In this document: positions 40,153 through 48,380 of the stretch, piece by piece
Layout of the letters: each line of letters opens with the position of its first letter
Position numbering within the stretch: position 1 is the first letter of the stretch
Source: JBFMFR01 sp040752025
Lineage (GTDB): Bacteria; Chloroflexota; Anaerolineae; Anaerolineales; UBA4823
Direction: 5' to 3'
NCBI GenBank assembly: GCA_040752025.1
Contig: JBFMFR010000005.1
Span: 186,001 to 250,000, forward strand
DNA: 64,000 bases
Notes under the pieces: model-generated
Seen by the model: the letters and a program-made list of their open reading frames with translations, nothing else
Database searches by the model: none
Told to the model about the DNA's origin: nothing
Made by a program: the position numbers and the translations under genes

Positions 40153-40848
40153 ATGTGTGGAAGGTTTACACTCACCGCTGATCCTGAGCAGTTGCGCCAG
40201 GCTTTCCCGTGGTTGAATCTGCCTGCTGGCGCCGCTGGCGCACAGCCGCGCTACAACATCGCCCCTACCCAGCCGGTGGCGGTCGTCCCCAATGACGGCC
40301 AGCGCCAGCTTGACTACTTCATCTGGGGCCTGGTGCCCTCCTGGGCCAAAGAGCCTGCCATGGGCGGTGGAACAGGAAGTTCCGGCCGCATGATCAACGC
40401 CCGCGCCGAGACCCTGGCAGAAAAGCCCGCTTTCCGCGCCGCCTTTCGCCGCCGGCGCTGCCTGATCCTGGCGGATGGTTTCTACGAATGGCAGGCGCTC
40501 CCCGGGCGCAAAGCCAAGACCCCCATGTATATCCGCCTCAAAGACAGCCAGCCCTTCGCCCTCGCCGGCCTGTGGGAGTCCTGGAACGCTCCGGATGGCT
40601 CCAATCTACTCTCCTGCACCATCATCACCACCCAGCCCAACGCCTTGCTCCAGCCCATCCACAACCGCATGCCGGTCATCCTGGAGCCGCAGTCTTATGA
40701 CCTCTGGCTGGACCCCGGTGAGCTGCCTCCCGGCCAGCTCCAGCCGCTGTTAGTCCCCTACCCGCACCAGGCCATGACCGCCTTCCCGGTCTCGACCCAG
40801 GTGAACAGCCCGGCCAACGACTCCCCCGCCTGCATCCTGCCCGTTTAG
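40153..40848 (+). CDS. SRAP (HMCES/YedK) family protein
   Basis: A 231-residue SRAP protein. The catalytic Cys2 directly follows the start (MCGRF). Asn in RYNIAPTQ, Glu in NARAET and His in IHNRMP complete the active site that forms a thiazolidine crosslink to abasic sites in single-stranded DNA, protecting them during repair. The start at 40153 is fixed by Cys2 and the AAGGAAGGGG ribosome site. A stretch GGGTGSSG between AKEPAM and RMINARAE looks inserted, and is coded by a short palindrome shared with the TPR-like gene. Confidence 0.94.
   Translation: MCGRFTLTADPEQLRQAFPWLNLPAGAAGAQPRYNIAPTQPVAVVPNDGQRQLDYFIWGLVPSWAKEPAMGGGTGSSGRMINARAETLAEKPAFRAAFRRRRCLILADGFYEWQALPGRKAKTPMYIRLKDSQPFALAGLWESWNAPDGSNLLSCTIITTQPNALLQPIHNRMPVILEPQSYDLWLDPGELPPGQLQPLLVPYPHQAMTAFPVSTQVNSPANDSPACILPV
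40369..40385 (+). repeat. 17-bp short palindromic element, copy in the SRAP gene
   Basis: Identical to 38514-38530 (GGAACAGGAAGTTCCGG). It codes for part of the extra Gly/Ser loop in the SRAP protein. Confidence 0.6.
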
Positions 40849-40868
40849 CCGCGCCTGGAGGCCGTCCT

Positions 40869-42152
40869 ATGAAAACCATCGCCATCTTGCACCACTCCGC
40901 GCCCCCAGAAATGGGCGTCGTCGAGAAGAACATCTACAACCACATCCTGCTCCTCAACCAGGCCGGCTACTCGCTGCGCGTCATCTCTGGCGTCCAGGAT
41001 GAGGCCTATTACGAGTCTGGCTTCCACCACTCGGTCATGCTCCTGCCTGTACGCGAGATCCTGCCCGATTTTCCGGAGACCGCCGCCATCACCCAGTCCC
41101 TGGCCGCCGGGGAAATGCACCCGGATTTCAAAGCCGCCGTGCACAGCCTGATCGCCCGCCTCATGCCGCTGCTTTCCGGTGTACAGGTGTGCTTCGTCTA
41201 CAACACCCTGACCACCCCGCAAAACCTGCTGCTCACCGCTGCCTTGCACACCCTGCGCCAGCGCCTGCCCGTGCGCCTGGTCGCCTGGACTCTGGACGAT
41301 TCCTCCCAGCCGGACCTGCCGCTGCCCAGCGGATCTGGAAGTTCTGCCCCCTTCCCCTGGAGCCTGTTGTGCCAGGTCTGGCCCGGCGTGCGCTACGTAG
41401 CCGCCTCGCGCCACTGCCAGGAACGACTCACCAGTCAGTTGCAGATCGCTCCCGAGGAAATCGCCGTCATTCCGGCTGGCATCGACCCCGAGGAGTTCCT
41501 CAAATGGGAGCCGCACACCCACCAGTTGGTTCACGATCACGGCCTGTTCGAGGCTGCCCCCTTGCTGCTCTGCCCCTGCATCATTGCCCCCGGCCGTCGC
41601 CTGGAGTTTGCCATCCAGGTTGTCGCCGCTTTGGGTCGCCGCTATCCGCGCGCCGCCATGCTGGTATTCGACCTCTCGCACCCCGACCGGCCTGTCGACC
41701 CGGATTACGCCCGGGCGCTGCGCACCCAGGCGCGTGACAGCGGCATCCCCCAGCGCATCCACCTGGCCTACGCCCGCGACAGCGTCGATGCCCTCTTGCA
41801 ATTTTCCAACGCCGTGCTGGCCGACCTGTACCACCTGGCCGACCTGCTCTTCTTGCCCTACCAGCAGGACTGCCTGGGCATCCCCCTGCTGCGCGCCGGC
41901 CTGGTGCGCCTGCCCATCTTTGCCAGCGATACCAGCCCATTTGCCGCCCTGCCGGGGGGGCTGCCGCACGCCTTCGATCCCAACGGCTCGCCCGAAGAGG
42001 TTGCCCAGGCCATCGCCGACAGCCTGCAAGCCGACCCGGCCTTCGCCGTTCGCCAACAGGTGCTCGACCAGTTCACCTGGCAGGCCATCCTCAAGAACCA
42101 GCTCACCCCGCTGGTTGAAGAATCCACCGGCTCACCTGACACACTCTCGTAA
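40869..42152 (+). CDS. GT4-like glycosyltransferase
   Basis: A 427-residue GT-B type protein. It opens with a Rossmann strand and acceptor loop (KTIAILHHSAPPEMGVVEKN) and has a C-terminal nucleotide-sugar domain with VIPAGIDPEEF, APGRRLEFAIQ, the segment LADLLFLPYQQDCLGIPLLRAG that occupies the E-x7-E position, and FDPNGSPEEVAQAI. The E-x7-E motif is degenerate (first acidic residue Asp, then Cys-Leu-Gly). It is likely a family 4 enzyme with divergent catalytic residues. GGAGG at 40857-40861 serves as ribosome site. Donor and acceptor are unknown. Confidence 0.8.
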   Translation: MKTIAILHHSAPPEMGVVEKNIYNHILLLNQAGYSLRVISGVQDEAYYESGFHHSVMLLPVREILPDFPETAAITQSLAAGEMHPDFKAAVHSLIARLMPLLSGVQVCFVYNTLTTPQNLLLTAALHTLRQRLPVRLVAWTLDDSSQPDLPLPSGSGSSAPFPWSLLCQVWPGVRYVAASRHCQERLTSQLQIAPEEIAVIPAGIDPEEFLKWEPHTHQLVHDHGLFEAAPLLLCPCIIAPGRRLEFAIQVVAALGRRYPRAAMLVFDLSHPDRPVDPDYARALRTQARDSGIPQRIHLAYARDSVDALLQFSNAVLADLYHLADLLFLPYQQDCLGIPLLRAGLVRLPIFASDTSPFAALPGGLPHAFDPNGSPEEVAQAIADSLQADPAFAVRQQVLDQFTWQAILKNQLTPLVEESTGSPDTLS

Positions 42153-42157
42153 GGGCG

Positions 42158-42217
42158 CACGGCGTGCGCCCCGATTGCGTGACCCGCGCTCGATTTCACG
42201 GCGTGCACCCCAATTGC
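42158..42217 (+). repeat. 21-bp direct repeat pair between two genes
   Basis: CACGGCGTGCGCCCCGATTGC (42158-42178) is followed at 42197-42217 by a copy with two differences, a 39-bp period. It fills the 70-bp gap before the glycerate kinase gene, which has no visible ribosome site. Confidence 0.6.
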
Positions 42218-42222
42218 ACACC

Positions 42223-43593
42223 ATGCCTCTAACCCCTGGCCATTTCACCAGCCGCACCCTCCGCCAGGCCCCCTGGGGTCCGGCCGTTGCCCGCATCCTC
42301 GCCGCCGCCATCGCTGCCGTCGAACCCGGCGCTGCCGTGGAAGCCGCCATTCAGCGCCGCGGCTCGCGTCTGGCCATCGCCGGGCGGGAATACGACTTAG
42401 ATCAGGTCCGGCGCGTTTTCCTGGTGGCAGTCGGCAAGGCCAGCGCCCCCATGGCCCAGGCCGCCGCCCAAATCCTCGGCTCGCGCCTCTCCGGCGGCGT
42501 TGTTATCACCAAAGACGCTTACTCCGAATCCCCCCTGCCATCCTTGCTCCGCCTGCTGCAAGCCGGTCACCCCCTGCCCGATGAGCGCAGCGTGCAAGCT
42601 GCCCAACAGGTGACCGCCCTGCTGGAGGAAGCCCAACCCGGCGACCTGCTGCTTGCCCTGATCTCCGGTGGCGGTTCGGCCCTCCTTGCTGCCCCCGCCT
42701 CCGGCATCCACCTGCAAGATCTGCAAGCCTTGACTGCCGCCCTGCTGGCCTGCGGGGCCGACATCCACGCCATCAACACCCTGCGCAAACACCTCGACCA
42801 GCTCAAAGGCGGCGGGCTGGCGCGCCAGGCTGCTCCTGCCCAGGTCGCCGCCCTGATCCTCTCCGACGTGGTCGGCGACTCGCTGGAGGTGATCGCTTCC
42901 GGCCTGACCGCCCCCGACCCCTCCACCTTCAGCGACGCCCTGCAAATCCTCAGGCGCTATGGCCTCCTCGAGCTAACTCCCCCCGCCATCCTGGCGCGCC
43001 TGCGCGCCGGGGAGCGCGGCGAACTACCCGAGACCCCCAAACCCGGCGACCCGCTCTTCGCCCAGGTGCACAACGCCATCATCGCCAGCAACCGCCAGGC
43101 TGCCCAGGCTGCCCTGGGACAGGCCCAGGCCGAGGGCTTCCAGGGCCTGCTGCTCACCACCTGCCTGCAAGGCGAAGCCCGCCAGGCCGGGCGCGCCCTG
43201 GCCGCCCTCCTGCAACAGGCCTCCGCCGGCCGCGCTCCCCTGTCCCGCCCGCTCTGCCTGCTGGCCGGCGGCGAGACCACCGTCACCCTGCGCGGCAGCG
43301 GCCTGGGTGGGCGCAACCAGGAGCTGGCCCTGGGCGCCGTCAGCGAGCTGGCCGGACTGCCCAACCTGGCCCTGCTGACCCTGGCCACCGACGGCGGTGA
43401 CGGCCCCACCGACGCTGCCGGGGCTGCCGTCACCGGCGAAACCCTCGCTCGTGCGCAGCAATTAGGCCTCGACCCCACCGCTTACCTGGCCCGCAACGAC
43501 GCCTATCACTTCTTCGCCGCCCTGGATGACCTGCTCAAGCCTGGCCCCACCCACACCAACGTCAACGATCTGACTTTCCTGTTCGCCTTTTAG
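42223..43593 (+). CDS. glycerate 2-kinase (GckA/MOFRL family)
   Basis: A 456-residue protein with the two-domain layout of the DUF4147 / MOFRL-family glycerate kinases. The N-terminal Rossmann domain has VAVGKASAPMA and ALISGGGSALL, and the C-terminal domain has LAGGETTVTLRGSGLGGRNQE and the ATDGGDGPTDAAG block. It phosphorylates glycerate to 2-phosphoglycerate. The ATG at 42223 marks the start of homology; the frame continues far upstream only because it is open through the glycosyltransferase gene in another phase. Confidence 0.92.
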   Translation: MPLTPGHFTSRTLRQAPWGPAVARILAAAIAAVEPGAAVEAAIQRRGSRLAIAGREYDLDQVRRVFLVAVGKASAPMAQAAAQILGSRLSGGVVITKDAYSESPLPSLLRLLQAGHPLPDERSVQAAQQVTALLEEAQPGDLLLALISGGGSALLAAPASGIHLQDLQALTAALLACGADIHAINTLRKHLDQLKGGGLARQAAPAQVAALILSDVVGDSLEVIASGLTAPDPSTFSDALQILRRYGLLELTPPAILARLRAGERGELPETPKPGDPLFAQVHNAIIASNRQAAQAALGQAQAEGFQGLLLTTCLQGEARQAGRALAALLQQASAGRAPLSRPLCLLAGGETTVTLRGSGLGGRNQELALGAVSELAGLPNLALLTLATDGGDGPTDAAGAAVTGETLARAQQLGLDPTAYLARNDAYHFFAALDDLLKPGPTHTNVNDLTFLFAF

Positions 43594-43664
43594 CGTCTAC
43601 GCAAAGACACCCGGAGCTGGTTGGCTGACAAATCTTATGCAGAGCGCTTGATCTGCGCATCTAA

Positions 43665-43742
43665 CACGGAGATCACAGAGAAGCCACGGAGTTCACAGAG
43701 TTTTACCAAAAAACTTCGTGTTCTTAGCGTTCTTCGCGGTGG
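43665..43742. repeat. CACGGAG-type intergenic repeat
   Basis: CACGGAGATCACAGAG (43665-43680) recurs with one change at 43685-43700. It is followed by an imperfectly complementary segment rich in TTCGTG/TTCTTCG up to 43742. It lies in the 182-bp gap 43594-43775 between convergent genes. The form is that of a dispersed palindromic repeat and not a gene. Confidence 0.55.
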
Positions 43743-43775
43743 AAGATAAAATCTGTCCACGAACACCAATTTATC

Positions 43776-44639
43776 TCAGCTATTGGCAATCGCTTCGATG
43801 AACGCCGGACTGCTGCCGCAGCACGCCCCCACGATCTGCGCTCCCAGTTCGCCGAACTCAACGATGCACCCGGCGAAGGCTTCCGGCCCCACGTCGTACA
43901 CCGTCTCGCCCTGCACCAGCCTGGGCAGGCCGGCGTTGGGCTTGGCGATCAAAACCGCCTCCGGTAGGGCCTCACGGAACTGGCGCAGCACCTCCGGGAT
44001 CATCTCCAATCCCTCGCCGCAGTTAGCCCCGATCGCCGTCAATCCCAGCGGCCACAGCACTTCCGCCGCCTGGCTTGGGCGCACACCCATCATCGTACGC
44101 CCGCGCCTGCCGAAGCTCAGCGAGCAAAACACCGGCAGGTCGCCGGCCTGGCGCGCCGCCGTCACTGCCGCCCGCGCCTCCTGCAAGTCACTCATCGTCT
44201 CCACCCACAAAGCGTCCACCCCGCCTTCCACCAGCGCCGCCGCCTGCTCGCTGAACGTCTCCAGCGCCTTCTCGTAATTCAGACTGCCCATCGGATGCAT
44301 CAGCTCGCCCGTCGGGCCGATGTCGCCCGCCACGTAAGCCCTTCCATCCGCCGCCTGGCGCGCCAGCCGCGCCGCCGCCAGGTTCAGCTCATAGGCCCGC
44401 CCCGTCACGCCCGTCTTGGCCAGCTTGATCTCGCTGCCCCCGAACGTATTGGTCAGGATGATCTGCGAACCGGCCTGCAAATACGCCGCGTGCAGCGCCA
44501 GCACCTTCTCGGGCTGCTCCACGTTCCACACCTCCGGGGCCGTGCCAGGCGGCAGCCCCGCCGCCATCAACATCGTCCCCGTCGCCCCATCCGCCACCAA
44601 TCGCTTGCCCGACGCCAGATATTCCCGTAAAGACTGCAT
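43776..44639 (-). CDS. homocysteine S-methyltransferase family protein
   Basis: A 287-residue TIM-barrel protein of the homocysteine S-methyltransferase (Hcy-binding, MetH N-terminal) family. It starts with DGATGTML. The zinc ligands are Cys in GANCGEG and the Cys pair in GACCGSSP near the C-terminus. It would transfer a methyl group to homocysteine. As a stand-alone domain it may work with a separate corrinoid protein or use S-methylmethionine or betaine-type donors; the context does not decide. AAGGAGG lies just before the start. It is flanked by intergenic repeats on both sides. Confidence 0.9.
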   Translation of the reverse strand: MQSLREYLASGKRLVADGATGTMLMAAGLPPGTAPEVWNVEQPEKVLALHAAYLQAGSQIILTNTFGGSEIKLAKTGVTGRAYELNLAAARLARQAADGRAYVAGDIGPTGELMHPMGSLNYEKALETFSEQAAALVEGGVDALWVETMSDLQEARAAVTAARQAGDLPVFCSLSFGRRGRTMMGVRPSQAAEVLWPLGLTAIGANCGEGLEMIPEVLRQFREALPEAVLIAKPNAGLPRLVQGETVYDVGPEAFAGCIVEFGELGAQIVGACCGSSPAFIEAIANS

Positions 44640-44706
44640 GCCTGCCTCCTTCTCAGCCGGATGCCCTCAATTTTACCCCATCTCTCGCCACCCGCTGAAA
44701 AGAAGG

Positions 44707-44780
44707 GTACACGGATTTCACCGATTCACACGGATCGATCTTTCAAACAAAATCCGTGGCATCCGTGCGAATCCGTGTAC
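44707..44780. repeat. ATCCGTG-type palindromic repeat, full copy
   Basis: Perfect 11-bp ends GTACACGGATT (44707-44717) and AATCCGTGTAC (44770-44780), with further imperfect pairing inside. Its right part, 28 bp at 44750-44777, recurs without change at 48339-48366. Confidence 0.75.
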
Positions 44781-44808
44781 GAAGAACTCCCTAACCTCGC
44801 CCCACCCC

Positions 44809-45017
44809 AGACCTGACGGGTTTCCATATCACCCCGATCCGGCGCAGCGCTCATTTGCCCCGCCGCCCCGACCGGCCACGGCCTTGCCAAAACCCGTCAG
44901 GTCTTGTCGCCTCGCCCACCCATGCCTGGCGGGTTTCCATGTCACCCCGGCCCAGCGCAGCGCCCATTTGCCCAGCCGCCCCGATCGGCTACGGCCCTGC
45001 CAAAACCCGTCAGGTCT
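44809..45017. repeat. tandem pair of palindrome-ended elements
   Basis: Copy 1 (44809-44904, 96 bp) is bounded by perfect 15-bp inverted repeats, AGACCTGACGGGTTT and its complement at 44890-44904. Copy 2 (about 44923-45017) starts 113 bp later, is about 85-90% identical by eye, and has slightly degenerate left ends. The interior is C-rich and codes for nothing convincing. The form is like a small MITE or REP-like element. Confidence 0.75.
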
Positions 45018-45101
45018 GGTAGGCCATGGTTTTGCACACCAGGGCTCTAGAAAAATTCCGCGATTCAGGATTTCAGGACTGCAGCAGCCAGGATTCCAGA
45101 G

Positions 45102-48100
45102 TCACTCTGAGCGGGCGCAGCGGAGACCGATGTAGTTGAAGGAAACGGCGGGAGCGTACCTGAAACGGCTGGCCGCCCGCAAGGACCACTCACTGTAGTC
45201 CCAAACACCGCCCCGCATGACACGCTCCTGGCCCGAGGCTGGCCCGGTAGGATTGTTGTCACGCGGCGAACTGCCATAAAAGGTCTCCAGGTACCAATCC
45301 TGCACCCACTCCCACACGTTGCCGGCCATGTCATACAACCCGTAGCCATTGGGCGCGTAGCTGCCCACCGGGCTGGTATCTCCGATGCAGCCGCCATCCT
45401 TGCCCCAGTAATTAGCCCGTTCGCAAGTCGGCGCTTCATCCCCCCACGGATATTGCTTCCCATCCAACCCGCCACGCGCCGCCTTCTCCCACTCTGCCTC
45501 GGTCGGCAGCCGCCCACCGCGCCACTGGCAGTAAGTATTCGCCATCTCCCAGGTCACGTAGATCACCGGGTAATCAGCGTATTCCGGGTTGCCGTAATAA
45601 CTGCTGCGCGTGTAGGATTTGCTCCGTGTGGGCGGGTCACAGGTTCCCGCCGCCACGCACTCGGCGTAACGCCCGTTGGTCACTTCATAGGCATCGATGG
45701 AATACGCATCCAGGTACACCGTGTGCACCGGTTTCTCATCGTCATTCCCGGCGCCGCTGCCCATCTGGAACTCCCCGGCCGGCACCAGCGCCATCGGCAC
45801 CCCGAAAGTATCCGAAATCACCCCTGGCAGCCCCGCCGTCGGGGTCAGCGCAGGAATGGATGCGGTTGCGCTGGGGAGGGCAGCCGTCGACGCTGGCACA
45901 GTAGCGCTGGGTAGTATAACCGTTGGCGCTGGCGCAGTAGCGCTGACAATTACAACCGTCGGCGCTGCCGAAGTCTCCACAGGTGTAGCGATGGCCCCGC
46001 CCAGCACCCCCAGCATATCCAGCAGCTTATAACCTCCAAACGTCCCAACCGCCAGGCACACCACCGCTGCCAGCACAATCCATATCGGGCTAAGCCCTTT
46101 GAACGGCAGGCGCGCCGGCGCGGGCAGTTCATCCTGCACTGGTGCCGCGCCTTGCGCCGCCAGCCGGGCCAGCCACTCGCCCACATCCCGGTAATTTGCA
46201 TCCAGCGCCCGCACTTCAGCGAAGAGCGCCTGGGCCTGGGCGTACTTCCGCCCCCGGTAGGCGCGCACCGCCCCCTCGTACCCCACCTGCATCTTGCGCT
46301 GCTTCTCCGCCTCGGCCAGCTTCTCCTGCGCCGCCGGGTAATTGGGATCGAGAGCCAGCAGCGCCTGCCACTGTTCGATCGCCGCCTCCCATTTCTGGGC
46401 GCTCATCGCCGCTTCAGCCAGGCGCAGCGCCTCGGCCTGGCGGGCGCGCTGCGCCTGGCGCGCCTGCTCAGCACGCGCCCGCTCCAGCAGTTCGGCTGCC
46501 TTAGGGTAAGCTGCCTCCAACCCAAGCAATTCCTGCAAATGCGCCGCCGCCGCATCCCACTCGGCCGCGTCCATCGCATCCAACGCCTGGCGGTAAAGCC
46601 CCTCCAATTTTTCCTGGTGTGCCTGCGCCGCCAGCGCCGCCTGGGCCTCCGCCAGCAGCCCCTGCGGGTCGGGGTAGTCTGCCTGCAAGCCCTGGATTTG
46701 CTTGAAAACGCCCAGTACCGCCTGCCAGCGCCTGCCCTGGCTCAAACGCACTGCCTGGGCGTACAGGTCCACCAGGCGCACCTGCTGTCGGGCTTGCGCC
46801 AGCAGCGCCGCCGCGTCACGATAATCCGGCGCTTGCCGCAGCACACCCTCCAGCTTCTCCACCGCCTGCCCCCAGTCCCCGGCCTGCAGCGCCTGGCGCG
46901 CCGCGGCGTAATCCTGCGCCAGCCTGCCCTGCGCCTCGATCTGCGCCAGCCGGACGCGCACATCCTGGTAATCCGGGCGGAGCGCCGCGATCTGGTGGAA
47001 ATAACCGCCCGCTGCCGCCAGGTCCCCCAGGTGGTAAGCTGCCAGCCCGTCCAGGTACAGCTTCTCCAGCTCGGCTTCCAGCCCGGCATCGGCGGGAGGC
47101 GGCAATTTATCTGGCGCCGGCTGCGTCGGGCGACGCTCCGATTTGGGCGCCGTTGGCAGGCTGACATCGAAAATGCGCCCATCCGGAGCGCGCGTGAAAT
47201 ACACCGGCGTGCCCCACTCGATATCGTTGCCGGCGGCGAAGATGGCCTTGCGCGCCTCCGCCAGGGCGGCGTCCAGCGGGTAGTTATCCGCCAAAGCGGC
47301 GTAGAACTCGCGCCCGAAGGTAATCGCCGCCTCGTCAGTAATCTCGAACTGCATAGCGATCACCGCCGGGATGCCCTGGCGCACCAGGCTGTGCGCCGCC
47401 CCGGCGTACGGGTCGGCCTGCCCGCTGCGCGCCCCCTCGCAAGCGTTCAACACCACCAGGCGCAGCGGGCGGTGGTCGGCTAGCAGCGCCCCCAGGTAGC
47501 TGCCGCTCAGAGCCCGCCCGCGCCGTTCTTCATCCTCGAACAATAGCAGGCCGTCCTGTTCGCTCTCCGAGAACTGCCCGTGCCCGATGAAGTGCAGCAC
47601 GTGCACATCCCCCTGGCGCAGGCGGCGCTGCAAAGCCGCCAGCGAGGCCGTCTCCAGGCGCTCCAGCGCCAGCCGCCCGCGCTGCTCCTGGCCACGCACG
47701 GCGTTCTGCAACTGCGCCCACTCGCGCTCCACGTCCAGAGGTGGGTAGTCCGCCGGGCTGGAGATCATCGCCAGCACCCGCAATGGCGGGGCTACTGCCA
47801 GCGCCGCCGGGGCCTGCGGCAGCTCGAAATAACGCACCAACGGCGTGTGCACCGACCAGGCCAGGAACTGGCGCCGCCCCGGGTTGTACAGGAACTCCCA
47901 GGGCAAGCTGTTCAATTCAGGGGCGTTCAGGCGCAAGCGCAAGCGCAGCCCCTTGCCCTGCGCCTGGGCGGTCGCCAGGCTGGCTGCGAAACAATCCCGC
48001 ACCGCCTCGCCGAAAGCCGCCCGGAACAGGCGCTCACCGTAGCTGCGCGCCAGTTGCATCTCGGGCGAGTCCAACCGGCGTACCCCCTGGCGCGGCCGGC

Positions 48101-48257
48101 CCACCCGCAGGTGGAACACCTCCAATTCCAACTCCGAAAAAGGCCGTCTGAATTCGTGGCTGGCCTGCCCGCCCGGCGAATCCAGCACGCGCGCCTGGTA
48201 GGCCTCCCCACTGCGCTCGATTGACAGGTCGAAATTTAGATAGCTCAGTTCCGCCAC
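45102..48257 (-). CDS. CHAT protease - TPR - TM - FGE-sulfatase-like fusion
   Basis: A 1051-residue protein. Residues 1-370 hold an N-terminal beta-rich segment and a CHAT caspase-like domain with catalytic His226 (HFIGHG) and Cys273 (LNACEGA). Residues about 392-700 are at least six TPR-like helical repeats. A membrane helix is at about 724-745, a Thr/Ala/Pro stalk at 757-808, and residues 819-1051 form an FGE-sulfatase (SUMF1) type domain with the MVLVPAG-like start, LPTEAEWEKAARG, DMAGNVWEW and a final RGG...GLRC block. The Cys pair of true formylglycine-generating enzymes after RGG is absent, so this is likely a binding domain outside the cell. The start is GTG. Its upstream neighbour carries a homologous C-terminus. 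Confidence 0.9.
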   Translation of the reverse strand: MAELSYLNFDLSIERSGEAYQARVLDSPGGQASHEFRRPFSELELEVFHLRVGRPRQGVRRLDSPEMQLARSYGERLFRAAFGEAVRDCFAASLATAQAQGKGLRLRLRLNAPELNSLPWEFLYNPGRRQFLAWSVHTPLVRYFELPQAPAALAVAPPLRVLAMISSPADYPPLDVEREWAQLQNAVRGQEQRGRLALERLETASLAALQRRLRQGDVHVLHFIGHGQFSESEQDGLLLFEDEERRGRALSGSYLGALLADHRPLRLVVLNACEGARSGQADPYAGAAHSLVRQGIPAVIAMQFEITDEAAITFGREFYAALADNYPLDAALAEARKAIFAAGNDIEWGTPVYFTRAPDGRIFDVSLPTAPKSERRPTQPAPDKLPPPADAGLEAELEKLYLDGLAAYHLGDLAAAGGYFHQIAALRPDYQDVRVRLAQIEAQGRLAQDYAAARQALQAGDWGQAVEKLEGVLRQAPDYRDAAALLAQARQQVRLVDLYAQAVRLSQGRRWQAVLGVFKQIQGLQADYPDPQGLLAEAQAALAAQAHQEKLEGLYRQALDAMDAAEWDAAAAHLQELLGLEAAYPKAAELLERARAEQARQAQRARQAEALRLAEAAMSAQKWEAAIEQWQALLALDPNYPAAQEKLAEAEKQRKMQVGYEGAVRAYRGRKYAQAQALFAEVRALDANYRDVGEWLARLAAQGAAPVQDELPAPARLPFKGLSPIWIVLAAVVCLAVGTFGGYKLLDMLGVLGGAIATPVETSAAPTVVIVSATAPAPTVILPSATVPASTAALPSATASIPALTPTAGLPGVISDTFGVPMALVPAGEFQMGSGAGNDDEKPVHTVYLDAYSIDAYEVTNGRYAECVAAGTCDPPTRSKSYTRSSYYGNPEYADYPVIYVTWEMANTYCQWRGGRLPTEAEWEKAARGGLDGKQYPWGDEAPTCERANYWGKDGGCIGDTSPVGSYAPNGYGLYDMAGNVWEWVQDWYLETFYGSSPRDNNPTGPASGQERVMRGGVWDYSEWSLRAASRFRYAPAVSFNYIGLRCARSE

Positions 48258-48338
48258 TCACCACCCCTGCTGCTGGCCTCACTGCAGCCAGAATAACCTA
48301 AAGCCAGCCCGATTCGAAATTCTTCCCAACTCAAAGGA

Positions 48339-48366
48339 AATCCGTGGCATCCGTGCGAATCCGTGA
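48339..48366. repeat. ATCCGTG-type repeat, partial copy
   Basis: 28 bp identical to 44750-44777, located between the CHAT-FGE and pseudokinase-FGE genes (gap 48258-48380). Only the right arm is present. Confidence 0.75.
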
Positions 48367-48380
48367 ACAATGTTCCACCC

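Larger units (their letters stand above)
44640..45101. other. 462-bp gene-free, repeat-filled region
   Basis: No gene is supported here. The stretch holds the ATCCGTG palindrome (44707-44780) and two copies of a 113-bp-period element with CTGACGGGTTT ends (44809-45017), annotated separately. The remaining 80 bp before the CHAT gene stop show nothing I can identify. Confidence 0.7.

Noticed and set aside
41584..42222. Upstream extension of the glycerate kinase gene
   Set aside because: The extension overlaps the GT4-like gene in another phase and has no kinase homology; the MPLTPG start at 42223 fits the family.
44416..45135. A 239-residue frame across the intergenic repeats
   Set aside because: It reads through a palindrome and the tandem elements and starts antisense inside the homocysteine methyltransferase gene; the repeated peptide only mirrors the DNA repeat.
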